From: Sphingobacterium sp. FBM7-1
Lineage (GTDB): Bacteria > Bacteroidota > Bacteroidia > Sphingobacteriales > Sphingobacteriaceae
DNA length: 64,000 nucleotides
Reading direction: 5' to 3'
Assembly: GCF_020687765.1 (NCBI RefSeq)
Contig: NZ_JAJEWJ010000002.1
Span: 186,001 to 250,000 of the forward strand
Part shown: positions 44,916 to 55,912 of the stretch, piece after piece
Numbering within the stretch: position 1 is the stretch's first letter
How the letters are laid out: the number at the start of each line of letters is the position of its first letter
Notes under the pieces: model-generated
Seen by the model: only the letters and a program-made list of their open reading frames with translations
Told to the model about the DNA's origin: nothing
Database searches by the model: none
Translations under genes and position numbers: made by a program

Positions 44916-47900
44916 ATGGTAACACCAAAAAAACGATGGCTTTTGTATGCAACATGTGCTACAACGTGGTGCTTAGCTGTCCCTGTACTCGGTAAGGCTG
45001 ACAGTGCTTTTGAGTATAAACAGGAATTTATTAATGTCAGTGGTCAAGTGCTATCAGCAGATGGTACAGCAGTAGCAGGCGCTACTATTTTGTATGGTGG
45101 AGCAGAAGCATCTGCCGATCAAAATGGTCGTTTTTCCATTCGCTTGGCAGCTGCTGGGAATGTAGTTTTCTCGTCGATCGGATACGAACCCAAAACTATC
45201 CGGGTTACCGAAGATGCGGTACTAAACGTCGTATTGGATACGGATCAATCTACTTTAGATGAAGTCGTGGTGGTAGGATATGGCGTCCAGCGGCGATCCA
45301 ATGTATCGGGATCCTTAGCTACCGTAGACGGGAAAACGCTGAACGAACGGCCAGTGCCGAACGCAGCGAATATGCTACAAGGTAGAATCCCTGGTTTGCA
45401 GGTAACACAACCTTCCGGTGAGCCAGGACGGGACAATCCAAATCTTTTAATAAGAGGGCGTGGAAGTTTTGGTGGGAGTACTGGGCCGTTGGTATTAATT
45501 GATGGGGTAACCGGTTCGCTGGAATCTCTCTCTCCTGGTGATATAGAAAATATAACGGTTTTAAAAGACGCGTCTTCGGCAGCAATCTATGGTTCTAGAG
45601 CAGCGAATGGCGTAATCTTGGTTACGACCAAAGGTGGTAAAAGAGGAGCGACATCGGTCAATTACCGGGTGAATGTCGGCCGCCATACTCCAACTGCTTT
45701 GCCTGATTTTATTACCAATTCGGCAGAGTATATGGAAATGTATAACGAGGCCGCAAGTCGATCAGGGATTTCATTTAGATTTGAAGAGGATCAGATTGAA
45801 GCCTATCGTAATGCTACGGATCGTACACAATATCCGAACTTTGATGCCGTAGATTATTATATTAATCCGGCCACGGTACATGACCATAACCTATCGATCA
45901 ACGGAGGAGGAGAGAAAAATACCTTTAATATTTCTTTAGGCTATCTAGATCAGAAAGCCATGATTAAAGGCTACGATTTCAAACGTTATAATGCTTTATT
46001 AAATTATACGAATCAGCTTTCAGATTATGTAAAAGTAGGGACTATCGTGAATGCAACGTATCGCGATCGTAAAGAACCACCTTTTACCGGCGAGAACATG
46101 GCGTTGGCGATCTATGCCGCAGGGCCACTATATGGAGCTTTCTTGCCCGATGGTAGCGGTCGAGTAGTTTCTAAAGCTTACGAAGGAGAAGGACGGAACC
46201 GTAATCCTCAAGAATATTATGCGATGGGAAATCAGTATACAAAGGATTACCGCGTAAATGCCCAAGCTTTTATTGATATTACTCCCTTCAAAGATTTAAC
46301 GTGGACAACGAAATTTGCGGTCAATTACGAAGACCAATATTATAAAATGCATCAAGTTCCTTATGATGCTTTTTTATTGCAGGAGCGTGATGCAGTAACA
46401 GGCGATTACAAGCGATCGACATTCGGACCTGATATAGTTGGGGTTACTGATCAATATGCCAAGACGTTGACTCCGACGATTTACTCTGTTTTAAACTATA
46501 ATACACAGTTTGGTAGCGATCATAATTTTTCTGCATTAGCCGGTTATGAGCAGGTGTCTTACCGTACACAGAGTCTTCGTGGACGGAGAACATCCAGTGT
46601 TTATCCTGATTTGCAGGACATCACGGGGTATTTGCCGTCTGGCGAAACTTTATATTTCAGTCATCCACGGCTGCCGGGAGTAATCACACCAGCTGAATGG
46701 GCGTTACAGTCTGTGTTCGGTCGAGTAGGCTATAATTACAAAGAAAAATATTTTGTAGAGTCCAATCTTCGGTATGATGGAACTTCTAAGGTATCTCCAG
46801 AATATCGTTGGGGAGTATTCCCTTCGTTCTCTGGGGCATGGATGGCATCTAAGGAAGACTTTGTACAAGAGATAATGCCTTGGGCTTCTCAGTTGAAATT
46901 TCGTGCATCCTATGGTATTTTGGGTAATCAAGATATCGGAACCTATTTATACCAAAATAACTTAGATATCCGCGATATCTACTATTCCTTTGATAATGAG
47001 CAGTTGAGTTCCGGTGCAGTTGTGAATGTATTTCGTGACCAAAGTTTGCGTTGGGAGTCTACGAGCATATTTAACCTCGGGTTCGATTTTGCTTTGAAAA
47101 ATAGATTGTTGGAAGTAAACTTCGATTGGTTTAATAAAACGGCTTATAATATCTTGGCGGAACAACCGGTGCCGGCAAGCTTAGGGTTAGGAAAGCCGAC
47201 TACTAATGATGGGAAAATGCGTAATAAAGGAATTGAACTGGCGTTAGCGCATCATAACCGTATAGGTGAGGTGAGTTATAGTGTTAACGCAATGATATCT
47301 ACTGCCCGTAATGAACTTTTACATATTCGCGTACCGAGTTATGGAACACGTATAAAAGAAGTGGGACAAGCTTATGACGCACATTACTTGTATGTATGGG
47401 ACGGTATTTTCCAGGAAGAAGATGTGCTTCCTGGTGCTAACGTGCCTTCACACGAGCTAAACCCCAATCCACAAGCAGGTGATCTGAAAATGAAAGATGT
47501 CAATGGGGACGGTGTCGTAAATGCGAATGACCGTGTCGTCGTTGATGGAGCTTATCCGAAATATACATATTCTTTTGGAATGAACGTAGGGTACAAAAAC
47601 TTTAATCTAAGCGCATTTTTCCAAGGCGTGAACGGGTTGAAAAATAGAGTGGAGAACTGGGGGATTGACCCGTTTATGCAGGGTACTGCACCGACGACGG
47701 AGTGGAGAAATGCCTGGACACCAGAAAACAGAAGTAATGAGCTTCCGGGAATATACGTGGCGGGCTACCAGGGCGTTGCCAATTACAAAGGGTCAACGTA
47801 TTATTTGCGTGATGCGACCTATTTGCGTTTGAAAAATGTCATGCTTTCTTATGATGTACCATCGGATTGGATTCAATCTGCGAAGTTAAAAGGAGCGCAG

Positions 47901-48038
47901 GTGTATATATCTGCCGATAATCTCTTTACGATTACTGATTATAAAGGGTCCGATCCAGAACGTGCATCGACATCAGGAAATTACGCGCAATATCCACAAG
48001 CGAGAATCTTTAATATTGGAGCGAGTATCAGATTTTAA
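44916..48038 (+). CDS. SusC-like TonB-dependent outer-membrane transporter 2
   Basis: A 1040-residue SusC-family protein. A signal region (cleavage near residue 28) is followed by a carboxypeptidase-regulatory-like domain (VSGQVLSADGTAVAGATI onward). Then come the TonB-box segment DEVVVVGYGVQRRSNVSGS, a plug (LIDGVTGSLESLSPGDIENI) and a barrel. It pairs with SusD2, 40 bases downstream. It is the first gene after the IclR control region and leads into the CoA-transferase module, so its cargo should be the glycan or glycoconjugate whose acid that module degrades. Confidence 0.94.
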   Translation: MVTPKKRWLLYATCATTWCLAVPVLGKADSAFEYKQEFINVSGQVLSADGTAVAGATILYGGAEASADQNGRFSIRLAAAGNVVFSSIGYEPKTIRVTEDAVLNVVLDTDQSTLDEVVVVGYGVQRRSNVSGSLATVDGKTLNERPVPNAANMLQGRIPGLQVTQPSGEPGRDNPNLLIRGRGSFGGSTGPLVLIDGVTGSLESLSPGDIENITVLKDASSAAIYGSRAANGVILVTTKGGKRGATSVNYRVNVGRHTPTALPDFITNSAEYMEMYNEAASRSGISFRFEEDQIEAYRNATDRTQYPNFDAVDYYINPATVHDHNLSINGGGEKNTFNISLGYLDQKAMIKGYDFKRYNALLNYTNQLSDYVKVGTIVNATYRDRKEPPFTGENMALAIYAAGPLYGAFLPDGSGRVVSKAYEGEGRNRNPQEYYAMGNQYTKDYRVNAQAFIDITPFKDLTWTTKFAVNYEDQYYKMHQVPYDAFLLQERDAVTGDYKRSTFGPDIVGVTDQYAKTLTPTIYSVLNYNTQFGSDHNFSALAGYEQVSYRTQSLRGRRTSSVYPDLQDITGYLPSGETLYFSHPRLPGVITPAEWALQSVFGRVGYNYKEKYFVESNLRYDGTSKVSPEYRWGVFPSFSGAWMASKEDFVQEIMPWASQLKFRASYGILGNQDIGTYLYQNNLDIRDIYYSFDNEQLSSGAVVNVFRDQSLRWESTSIFNLGFDFALKNRLLEVNFDWFNKTAYNILAEQPVPASLGLGKPTTNDGKMRNKGIELALAHHNRIGEVSYSVNAMISTARNELLHIRVPSYGTRIKEVGQAYDAHYLYVWDGIFQEEDVLPGANVPSHELNPNPQAGDLKMKDVNGDGVVNANDRVVVDGAYPKYTYSFGMNVGYKNFNLSAFFQGVNGLKNRVENWGIDPFMQGTAPTTEWRNAWTPENRSNELPGIYVAGYQGVANYKGSTYYLRDATYLRLKNVMLSYDVPSDWIQSAKLKGAQVYISADNLFTITDYKGSDPERASTSGNYAQYPQARIFNIGASIRF

Positions 48039-48078
48039 GTGCGACAAAGCATAAGATTTATTTAAAGGAATTTTTACC

Positions 48079-49635
48079 ATGAAAGGTTTTAAAATATTAA
48101 CATGCGCAGCGGCCGCCTCAATGATTTTGTTAGGAGGAAGCTGTAATAAGGATTTTTTAGACAGAAATCCAGAAAATAGTGTGTCCGGCGAAATTTTTTG
48201 GAAGAGCCAGACTGATGTAGAGACAGCATTGGCAGGTGTATATTACCGGCTACAAGAGAATTTTTTGGGATATGAAAGGGTCTACTTCGATGCCTTGACC
48301 GATAATGCTTTCCCAGACCCAGGCAACAATACCCAACCAAATTTGGGATCCATGACGATTGGAGCTATTTCTCCTGGATTAGGCGGAGTAATGGATAATT
48401 TGTATAGTACGCCTTATAAATTAATAGCGAGTGCGAATTATTTTTTAGACAATGTCGACAAAGCTAGTCTACCAGAGGAAACCGTCAATGTCTATAAAGC
48501 GGAAGTGCGCTTTCTCCGTGCCTTGGCATATTTTGATCTTGTACAATCTTTTGGAGGGGTAGTTGTTTATCGCAATTTCTTTTCTAAATTGGAAGATGCG
48601 CGCATTCCCCAGTCTTCTGAAGAGGAGGTATATGCCTTTATCCACGAAGATTTAGATTTTGCCATTGCCCATTTGCCAAAAGCGGTCTATACCGGTCATG
48701 CCGTCAAGGGCAGCGCCCAGGGAATCAAAGCGCGCGTGTATATGACACAGCAAAATTGGAGCGCAGCACGTACTTTACTAGCAGAAATTATTGCGGATAA
48801 CAATTTTGGTTTGGCGGATAGTTACGAAGATCTTTTCACGACTACCGGACAAGCAAAAGCCTCGGTAAATCGGGAGATTATGTTCGCGACCCAATATCTG
48901 GCGCCAAATAGTGTGCACCGCCTGCGTCCAGGGGCTGGCGGATTAGATATTGAGCTAGGCTGGTATGCATTGATGCAACCCTACAAAAACTTAGTTGACG
49001 ATTACGAAATGAAGGACGGGAAACGTCCTGCTGATTCCGATCTATACGATGCAGCTAAACCTTATGAAAACCGTGATCCACGACTGTATGCCACAGTAAG
49101 ATTACCGGGCGACGTTTGGACAAATCCGAGTACGGGAGAAACAGGGCCGATTTACAATACCTATACCGGTTTCCATACCAAAAAATGGGTAGATTTGCGC
49201 CGTATACCGTTTACAGCCGCGACGGCATCCCAATCGGATCAGGATTATATCCATTTACGTTATGCGGATATTTTATTGATGTACGCAGAAGCCGTTAACG
49301 AATTGGATGGAGCGGTTAACACGGTATATGAGCAACTCGATTTGGTACGTGGAAGAACCACGGTAGGTCTGCCGGCCGTCGATCGCGCTGTATATAATAC
49401 GAAAGAAAAACTTCGGGAGTATATTCGTCATGAACGGCGTATAGAGTTTGCTTTAGAAGGACACCGTTATAATGATCTAAAGCGTTGGAAAATAGCACAT
49501 ACCTTATTACCAACGTTGAAAAATCCTTCTGGTGTATCATACGTGTTTGAGGAGCACAATTATCGATTACCATTTAGTATTACGGAATTAGATAATAATC
49601 CACAACTCGATCAGAACATCGGATATATTAAATAA
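48079..49635 (+). CDS. SusD/RagB-like glycan-binding lipoprotein 2
   Basis: A 518-residue surface lipoprotein with lipobox LGGSC (C22). SusD hallmarks are CNKDFLDRNPENSV near the N-terminus, VRFLRALAYFDLVQSFGGV in the helical core, YIHLRYADILLMYAEAVNEL, and HERRIEFALEGHRYNDLKRW near the C-terminus. A TAAGGAA ribosome-binding site lies upstream. It works with SusC2 in oligosaccharide capture. Confidence 0.94.
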   Translation: MKGFKILTCAAAASMILLGGSCNKDFLDRNPENSVSGEIFWKSQTDVETALAGVYYRLQENFLGYERVYFDALTDNAFPDPGNNTQPNLGSMTIGAISPGLGGVMDNLYSTPYKLIASANYFLDNVDKASLPEETVNVYKAEVRFLRALAYFDLVQSFGGVVVYRNFFSKLEDARIPQSSEEEVYAFIHEDLDFAIAHLPKAVYTGHAVKGSAQGIKARVYMTQQNWSAARTLLAEIIADNNFGLADSYEDLFTTTGQAKASVNREIMFATQYLAPNSVHRLRPGAGGLDIELGWYALMQPYKNLVDDYEMKDGKRPADSDLYDAAKPYENRDPRLYATVRLPGDVWTNPSTGETGPIYNTYTGFHTKKWVDLRRIPFTAATASQSDQDYIHLRYADILLMYAEAVNELDGAVNTVYEQLDLVRGRTTVGLPAVDRAVYNTKEKLREYIRHERRIEFALEGHRYNDLKRWKIAHTLLPTLKNPSGVSYVFEEHNYRLPFSITELDNNPQLDQNIGYIK

Positions 49636-49677
49636 GCTTTATTCGGATAATACGAGAAATAATAATAATTTTAATAC

Positions 49678-50850
49678 ATGAACAGAGAGAAAATCCAACT
49701 GAAAGGGATTACATGGGGGCATACAAGAGGATTTGTGCCGATGGTTGCCACAGCGCAGCGTTATGAAGAGTTACACCCGGAAGTCGAAATCATTTGGACA
49801 AAGCGTTCCCTTCAAGAATTCGCAGACAAATCCGTAACGGATTTAGCTCGGGAATACGATTTGATGGTTATCGATCATCCCTGGACAGGACATGCCGCCG
49901 CAGAACGGATGGTTATTCCTTTTGATGATTTTTTGCCAGAAGCTTTTTTAGCCGATCAACGCGAAAATAGCGTAGGACAATCTTATGCGAGTTACAACTT
50001 CGAAGGCAAACAATGGGCGCTTCCGATAGATGCTGCAACGCCAGTGGCGGCAAGTCGACCAGATCTTTTACAGGAACTCGGTTTGGAGGTTCCGAGCACC
50101 TTTGAAGACCTTTTAGCCTTGGCAAAAAAAGGACGTGTTGGATTTTCTCTCATACCTATTGATGTATTAATGAGTTTTTACATGTTTTGTTGTTCATTGG
50201 GAGAATCACCCTGTCAACGAGACAATGAAGTTGTCAGCTCACAAACGGGCGTGACAGTATTAAAACTTTTTAAATCCCTTGCAGATCATATAGATCCACG
50301 ATTTTACACAAAAAATCCGTTTAAGGTTTTTGAGGATATGACCCAACAAGACGAGATTGTTTATTGTCCATTTGCGTATGGATACTCCAATTATTCTAGA
50401 CCGGGATACGCGAGAAAGTTGTTGCATTTTCATGATTTAGTGTCCATGGAAAAAGGAGGTACACCGCTTATTAGCACATTGGGAGGTGCGGGGCTCGCTA
50501 TTTCGTCCCAAAGCAAGCATTTGGATGTCGCGGTGGATTATGCTCGTTTTGTGGCTTCAGCCGAAATACAACAAACATTATATGTGGAGACAGGAGGGCA
50601 ACCGGGGCATTTAAAAGCTTGGGAAAACGAAAATGTTAATGCGGCTACAGCAAATTATTTTAAGAATACTTTGCCCACGTTGCAACGCGCTTACCTTCGT
50701 CCACGCTACGACGGACATCTTTATTTTCAAGACCACGCTGGCGATATCGTTGTAAATTATTTAAAAAATGGTGGGGATGAACTTGCGGTATTGGAAGAGC
50801 TTAATAAAATGTATCAGGAATCATTAGCATGGGAAAATGTCAATGGATAA
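49678..50850 (+). CDS. extracellular solute-binding-type protein lacking a signal peptide (1)
   Basis: A 390-residue protein with the fold signature of family 1/8 ABC binding proteins: IQLKGITWGHTRGFVPM at the start, ATAQRYEELHPEVEI, ALPIDAATPVAASRPDLL, and ISTLGGAGLAISSQSKHLDV. It begins directly with the mature-type sequence. An in-frame stop (TAA 49672-49674) lies two codons before the ATG, so no upstream signal peptide is possible on this frame. No ABC permease or ATPase is nearby. It overlaps the first CoA-transferase gene by 14 bases. I infer a cytosolic ligand-binding role, perhaps presenting or sequestering an acid for CoA activation; this is a guess. Confidence 0.8.
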   Translation: MNREKIQLKGITWGHTRGFVPMVATAQRYEELHPEVEIIWTKRSLQEFADKSVTDLAREYDLMVIDHPWTGHAAAERMVIPFDDFLPEAFLADQRENSVGQSYASYNFEGKQWALPIDAATPVAASRPDLLQELGLEVPSTFEDLLALAKKGRVGFSLIPIDVLMSFYMFCCSLGESPCQRDNEVVSSQTGVTVLKLFKSLADHIDPRFYTKNPFKVFEDMTQQDEIVYCPFAYGYSNYSRPGYARKLLHFHDLVSMEKGGTPLISTLGGAGLAISSQSKHLDVAVDYARFVASAEIQQTLYVETGGQPGHLKAWENENVNAATANYFKNTLPTLQRAYLRPRYDGHLYFQDHAGDIVVNYLKNGGDELAVLEELNKMYQESLAWENVNG

Positions 50851-51994
50851 CAAGCCTTTAGATGGTTTATTGGTGTTGGAATTCTCGCAGTTTATGGCGG
50901 GACCAACTGCTGGTTTACGACTAGCCGATCTCGGTGCACGTGTAGTGAAAATCGAACGCCCGGGAAAAGGTGAAGGAGGAAGACAAATAGCCATTAAAAA
51001 TATCTTTGTAGACGAAAGTAGTCTGGTTTTCCATACGATCAATCGAAACAAAGAATCCTACGCAGCAGATTTAAAAAATGCAGCGGATTTGGCAGATATC
51101 AAAGCATTAATCAAGAAAGCGGATGTGATCACCCACAATTTTCGTCCAGGAGTGATGGAAAAAATCGGTCTCGATTACGATAGCGTGAAAGCGCTTAACC
51201 CGAAGATTATTTACGCAGTGGTCACCGGTTATGGGAATGAAGGTCCTTGGGCAAAAAAACCTGGACAAGATTTATTAGTACAATCGTTATCAGGTCTTTC
51301 ATGGCTTTCGGGAAGTAAGGGCGACGGTCCGGTTCCATTCGGTTTAGCGGTGATCGACATGTATTGTGCGACACACCTCACGCAGGGAATATTAGCAGCG
51401 TTGCTCAAACGTGCTCGCACACAGGAAAGCGTATTGGTGGAGGTGAGCCTTATGGAGTCGGCCTTAGATATGCAATTCGAGGTGCTCACAACCTACTTCA
51501 ATGATGGTGGTAAGTTACCGCAACGATCAGCCGTGCGTGGTGGCGGACATGCGTATTTAAGTGCGCCATATGGATTGTATAATACCGAAGATGGTTATCT
51601 GGCGCTAGCGATGGGTGATTTACAAAAAATTGGAACTCTTATCGGCTTACCCGAAGATTGCTATCAGGATCCATCCACTTGGTTTTCGCAGCGCGATCAA
51701 ATTATGGAAGAGCTTGGACTAGCGCTTCGCGCAAAATCAACCACAGAGTGGGTAGCGTTGTTAGATGCAGCAGGCATCTGGTGTGGCGCTGTACTTGATT
51801 ATAAGTCCTTCCTTGGAGAGCAAGGGTTTGTACAAGCTGGAATGCTGCAAGAAATAGCTTTACAGGATGGCACGACTTTACAAACTACACGTAGCCCATT
51901 CGGGATCGACGGCCATTATCTGTACGTGGATAAGCCTGCGCCGAAAGCGGGCGAGGATAACGAAAAAATTATACACGATTATTTGAGACGTTAA
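50837..51994 (+). CDS. class III CoA transferase (CaiB/BaiF family) 1
   Basis: A 385-residue family III CoA transferase. It shows the N-terminal [49 protein letters not shown] and the catalytic Asp in VIDMYCATH (D174). These enzymes move CoA between carboxylic acids through a mixed anhydride at that Asp. The second ATG (50843) is an alternative start. It sits one base from a paralogue. With a MaoC hydratase in the same operon, activation of a sugar-derived or other organic acid is likely. The substrate is unknown. Confidence 0.9.
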   Translation: MSMDNKPLDGLLVLEFSQFMAGPTAGLRLADLGARVVKIERPGKGEGGRQIAIKNIFVDESSLVFHTINRNKESYAADLKNAADLADIKALIKKADVITHNFRPGVMEKIGLDYDSVKALNPKIIYAVVTGYGNEGPWAKKPGQDLLVQSLSGLSWLSGSKGDGPVPFGLAVIDMYCATHLTQGILAALLKRARTQESVLVEVSLMESALDMQFEVLTTYFNDGGKLPQRSAVRGGGHAYLSAPYGLYNTEDGYLALAMGDLQKIGTLIGLPEDCYQDPSTWFSQRDQIMEELGLALRAKSTTEWVALLDAAGIWCGAVLDYKSFLGEQGFVQAGMLQEIALQDGTTLQTTRSPFGIDGHYLYVDKPAPKAGEDNEKIIHDYLRR

Positions 51995-51995
51995 T

Positions 51996-53138
51996 ATGTT
52001 GCCGTTAGCAGGTTATACAGTAATAGATTTCAGTCAATTTCTCTCAGGCCCTTTAACGAGTCTCCGTTTAGCAGATTTAGGTGCTCGAGTTATCAAAATA
52101 GAGAAGCCCGGCATAGGTGATATCTGCCGACAATTGTACACATCCGAGACGGTATTAAATGGGACATCTACGGTGTTCCACGCGATTAATAGAAATAAAG
52201 AAAGCATCGTTTTAGATATTAAAAATGATGCAGATCGTCGCGTTATCAGTGACTTAATTGCCAAGGCGGATGTAGTGATACATAATTTTCGTCCGGGCGT
52301 TATGGAACGTTTAGGGTTCGATTATGCGCATGTTCGAAATATAAACCCGACGGTTGTTTATGGCGAAATTTCCGGATATGGAAAAGAAGGAGTATGGGCT
52401 GGTCAACCCGGGCAAGATCTGCTATTGCAATCGCTTACAGGGATGACTTGGCTTAGTGGTAATGCCGATAATGGGCCAGTTCCAATGGGCTTATCAATTG
52501 TAGATATGTTTGCGGGAGGTAACTTGTGCAGTGCCATTTTAGCTTGTTTATATCGACGAGCCGTACAGGGCATAGGCGCACATGTGCATGTGAGCATGCT
52601 CGATTCGGCAGTAGACATACAGTTTGAAGCGGTAACGACCTATTTTCGAGACGGTCATTTATTGCCTCAGCGCAGTGAAGTAAGTAATGCGCATGCCTAT
52701 TTGGCTGCTCCCTATGGGGTATATCGTACCGCAGATGGTTACCTCGCACTTGCAATGGGATCTATTCCCTATTTGAGTGAATTGTTAGCATGTCCTGCAT
52801 TAGCAAATTTTGAAGATGGCGAACAAGCATTTCAAGAGCGTGACACGATTAAAAAAGTGCTGATGGAGCATTTAGTCACTAAACCAACTGGGCATTGGTT
52901 AAACATTCTGGAGGCGGCCGATATATGGTGTGCGGATGTGTTGGACTGGAATAGACTGACCGCGCATGACGGTTTTAAGGTATTGGAGATGGTGCAGGAA
53001 GTTAACATGGGGGATAATTTTGAATATAAAACCACCCGCTGCCCTATCCGTATTGACGGCGAGTTATTGAGCTCACGAAAAGGCTCACCAAAACTAGGTG
53101 AGCATACAGAAAAAATATTAGCAGAGTTGTATGAATAA
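51996..53138 (+). CDS. class III CoA transferase (CaiB/BaiF family) 2
   Basis: A 380-residue paralogue of the preceding gene, starting one base after it. The same landmarks are present: [49 protein letters not shown] and the catalytic Asp in IVDMFAGGN (D170). Both copies keep the Asp, so neither looks like a dead subunit. They may form a heterodimer, as some pathway CoA transferases do, or act at two steps or on two acids. The last 8 bases overlap the next gene. Confidence 0.9.
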   Translation: MLPLAGYTVIDFSQFLSGPLTSLRLADLGARVIKIEKPGIGDICRQLYTSETVLNGTSTVFHAINRNKESIVLDIKNDADRRVISDLIAKADVVIHNFRPGVMERLGFDYAHVRNINPTVVYGEISGYGKEGVWAGQPGQDLLLQSLTGMTWLSGNADNGPVPMGLSIVDMFAGGNLCSAILACLYRRAVQGIGAHVHVSMLDSAVDIQFEAVTTYFRDGHLLPQRSEVSNAHAYLAAPYGVYRTADGYLALAMGSIPYLSELLACPALANFEDGEQAFQERDTIKKVLMEHLVTKPTGHWLNILEAADIWCADVLDWNRLTAHDGFKVLEMVQEVNMGDNFEYKTTRCPIRIDGELLSSRKGSPKLGEHTEKILAELYE

Positions 53139-54354
53139 ATTAAGGTTTGCTGTCAGGAAGTTTGATCCCTTCGAACAAGCGTTGGAGAAATGCTGGTCGG
53201 CTTATCAACAGCTGTATCCTTCCAATGTAGAGATGGAGTTTGTCCCTCTGGATTTAGAACAGCTAACAGAAGCATTTTTCGAAAAACAGGGGCTGCAAAA
53301 CGGCGATTGGGATATTGTGCATATCAATACCGATTGGATAGCACGGGCTTATGAGTCAAAAGGACTACGTGTTTTAAATGATCTCATCGCACAAAACCCA
53401 CCAGAAGATTATGACCATGCTTGGCCAGACAGCCTTACAAACTTGCAGCAATTTGAGGACCGTATATACGGTCTTCCTTTTCATGACGGCCCAGAATGCT
53501 TGGTCGTGCGGAGAGATTTATTTGAGAATAAGGATGAGCAGACCCGTTTTCAGGAACTCCATGGAAAGCCATTAAAGGTTCCGACCACTTGGGAAGAGTT
53601 TCTGACCGTTGCCGATTTCTTTACCAGACCGGAAGAAAATCTATACGGGACTGTATTTGCCGGTTATCCAGATGGACATAACGCGGTGTTCGATTTTTGT
53701 ATCCAGCTCTGGTCTCGCGGAGGAGAATTGACCGATGGAGATAAAGTCGTCCAATTGAACCAGCCCGTGGCAGCAGAAGCCTTGGATTTTTATCGCGCAT
53801 TGTTTCAAAACCAATCTGGTCTGCATCCGCAGTCCGCAGCCTACGAATCTGTCCAAGCCGGGCAGGCTTTTGCCCGGGGAGAGGTCGCCATGATGGTTAA
53901 TTGGTTTGGCTTTGCATCTTGGGCACAGATTGATGAAGGATCAGCTGTAAGGGGAAAAGTGGACATTGCTCCAATTCCTTCAAAACCTGGACAGATGTCT
54001 CCTTCATTAAATGTATATTGGTTATATGCTATCGCGCAGGGTAGCCAACATGCCGCATTAGCTTACGACTTTATCCGTTTTGCGGTAAGTAAAGAAAACG
54101 ATAAACAACTAACATTAGCAGGAGGAGTGGGGTGTCGGTATTCGACATGGCAGGATGAAGAAATCAACCAATCCATTCCTTTCTACAACAAGCTCGCAGC
54201 TTTGCACGAGACAGCGCATACGTTGCCTAGATTGGCGAATTGGACACAGATTGCCCATATAATCGACGAAACGGTTACAAACGCCGTGCGAAGTAGCCAA
54301 AGCAGTCTGTCCTTATTAACCGAAGCACAAGAAAAAATAAACAAATGGATATGA
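53131..54354 (+). CDS. extracellular solute-binding-type protein lacking a signal peptide (2)
   Basis: A 407-residue protein of the family 1 ABC solute-binding fold: [74 protein letters not shown], and [14 protein letters not shown]. No signal peptide is present. An in-frame stop (TAG 53119-53121) four codons upstream rules out a longer exported form. It overlaps the second CoA transferase by 8 bases and the oxidoreductase by 10. It is not a recent duplicate of the other binding protein: the sequences look quite different. A cytosolic ligand-binding role is inferred. Confidence 0.8.
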   Translation: MNKLRFAVRKFDPFEQALEKCWSAYQQLYPSNVEMEFVPLDLEQLTEAFFEKQGLQNGDWDIVHINTDWIARAYESKGLRVLNDLIAQNPPEDYDHAWPDSLTNLQQFEDRIYGLPFHDGPECLVVRRDLFENKDEQTRFQELHGKPLKVPTTWEEFLTVADFFTRPEENLYGTVFAGYPDGHNAVFDFCIQLWSRGGELTDGDKVVQLNQPVAAEALDFYRALFQNQSGLHPQSAAYESVQAGQAFARGEVAMMVNWFGFASWAQIDEGSAVRGKVDIAPIPSKPGQMSPSLNVYWLYAIAQGSQHAALAYDFIRFAVSKENDKQLTLAGGVGCRYSTWQDEEINQSIPFYNKLAALHETAHTLPRLANWTQIAHIIDETVTNAVRSSQSSLSLLTEAQEKINKWI

Positions 54355-55427
54355 TCCCAATTGATTATAAAACGAAGTTACCCCAAGTTTCACTGCCCAT
54401 TATTATTATTGGCGCAGGAGGAATTGTGAAAGATGCCCATCTACCGGCATACCGAAAAGCAGGGTTCAATGTACATGGTATTGTAAACCGTACGAAAAGC
54501 AGAGCGGAAGATTTAGCACAAGAATTTGGGATCCCAAATGTTTACGATAGCGTTTCAGAGGCAGTTGCACAAGCACCCGAAAATGCCGTATATGATATTA
54601 CGATTATGCCGAATACGTTTATCGAAACGTTGGAAGCCCTACCAGACGGTGCCGCCGTGTTGATTCAAAAACCAATGGGAGATTATTATCCGGAAAGCCA
54701 AGCTATTTTGGAAGTCTGCCAACGGAAGAACTTAGTAGCGGCCATCAATTGTCAACTTCGTCAAGCACCTTTCGTTAATGCAGCACGTTGGCTTATTGAA
54801 CAAGGATATATCGGTGAAGTATACGACATGGAGGTACGTGTAAATTTACATACACCATGGCAGCTTTTCCCACATGTAATGGTGCATCCCCGTTTAGAAA
54901 TTTTGTATCATAGTGTCCATTATATCGATCTGATCCGCTCGTTTTTGGGGAATCCTCATTCGGTATATGCAAAGACATTGAAGCATCCCGCCAAAGAGCT
55001 ATCGTCCAGCCGGACGACGCTTCTTTTTGATTACGGAGATACCTTGCATGCTGTTGTCAATACCAATCATGATCATGATTTCGGCCCGAAACACCAAGAA
55101 AGCTATATCAAATGGGAAGGGACGAAAGGCGCTATCAAAGCCACGATGGGGGTGCTCATGGACTATCCTCACGGCGTTCCCGATGTGTTTGAATATTGTA
55201 TTAAGCCAACCGACGGAAGCGCTCCGCAGTGGGTGGAATTTCCGATCGAGGGCACGTGGTTTCCTGACGCTTTCATCGGAAGTATGGGAAGCTTAATGCG
55301 CTTTAAACTAGGTGAAATAAAAGTATTGCCCGCGGCGGTCGAAGACGTAATACATACGATGGCTGTCGTAGAAGCTGCTTATGAAAGCAGCGCGCGAGGT
55401 GGGCAGTCTATTCCTTATCATTCTTAA
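54345..55427 (+). CDS. Gfo/Idh/MocA-family oxidoreductase 2
   Basis: A 360-residue NAD(P)-dependent oxidoreductase. Rossmann motif [20 protein letters not shown], nucleotide-loop Lys in QKPMGDY, and a C-terminal domain including [14 protein letters not shown]. No signal peptide. Its start overlaps the preceding gene by 10 bases. Family members oxidise sugars at C1, C2 or C3 or reduce the corresponding ketones. In this operon it may produce the acid that the CoA transferases activate, or oxidise the released aldose. The substrate is unknown. Confidence 0.85.
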   Translation: MDMIPIDYKTKLPQVSLPIIIIGAGGIVKDAHLPAYRKAGFNVHGIVNRTKSRAEDLAQEFGIPNVYDSVSEAVAQAPENAVYDITIMPNTFIETLEALPDGAAVLIQKPMGDYYPESQAILEVCQRKNLVAAINCQLRQAPFVNAARWLIEQGYIGEVYDMEVRVNLHTPWQLFPHVMVHPRLEILYHSVHYIDLIRSFLGNPHSVYAKTLKHPAKELSSSRTTLLFDYGDTLHAVVNTNHDHDFGPKHQESYIKWEGTKGAIKATMGVLMDYPHGVPDVFEYCIKPTDGSAPQWVEFPIEGTWFPDAFIGSMGSLMRFKLGEIKVLPAAVEDVIHTMAVVEAAYESSARGGQSIPYHS

Positions 55428-55447
55428 CTTATTTATCAGATCATAAT

Positions 55448-55900
55448 ATGCATTTTGAATCTATTTTTTTTGAAGACTATATCTTACAAGATAAACGAAC
55501 GACACTCGGGCGCACCATTACCGAAACCGATTTTGTCGTACACGCAGGGCATACCGGAGACTTTTTTCCACATCACATGGACGCCGAATGGTGTAAAACC
55601 CAACCCTTTGGCCAACGGATTGCCCACGGCACGATGATATTTTCGATCGGTATCGGCCTCACCGCTTCGGTGATCAATCCCGAAGCATTTTCAAAGGGTT
55701 ACGATCGCCTACGGTTTGTGAAACCGGTGTTTATTGGCGATACCATACATGCAGAAGTGACTATCTCCGAAAAATCGGACGCAAAAAGACCGGAATTCGG
55801 AACCGTGGTTGAACACGTAGAAATTATTAATCAACATGGAGAAGTAGTTTTGGTAGCAGACCATATCTTGCTAGCGAAGCGCAAAAATATGGAAACCTAA
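55448..55900 (+). CDS. MaoC-like hot-dog (R)-specific enoyl-CoA hydratase/dehydratase
   Basis: A 150-residue single hot-dog MaoC-type hydratase. The hydratase-2 catalytic dyad is present as D38 and H43 in [13 protein letters not shown], followed by the family motif [13 protein letters not shown]. Such enzymes add or remove water on CoA esters. With two CoA transferases upstream it indicates that the operon degrades a hydroxy acid or unsaturated acid as its CoA ester. The mesaconyl-CoA hydratases of this family are a useful comparison. The substrate is not known. Confidence 0.88.
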   Translation: MHFESIFFEDYILQDKRTTLGRTITETDFVVHAGHTGDFFPHHMDAEWCKTQPFGQRIAHGTMIFSIGIGLTASVINPEAFSKGYDRLRFVKPVFIGDTIHAEVTISEKSDAKRPEFGTVVEHVEIINQHGEVVLVADHILLAKRKNMET

Positions 55901-55912
55901 CCTATTCGACTT

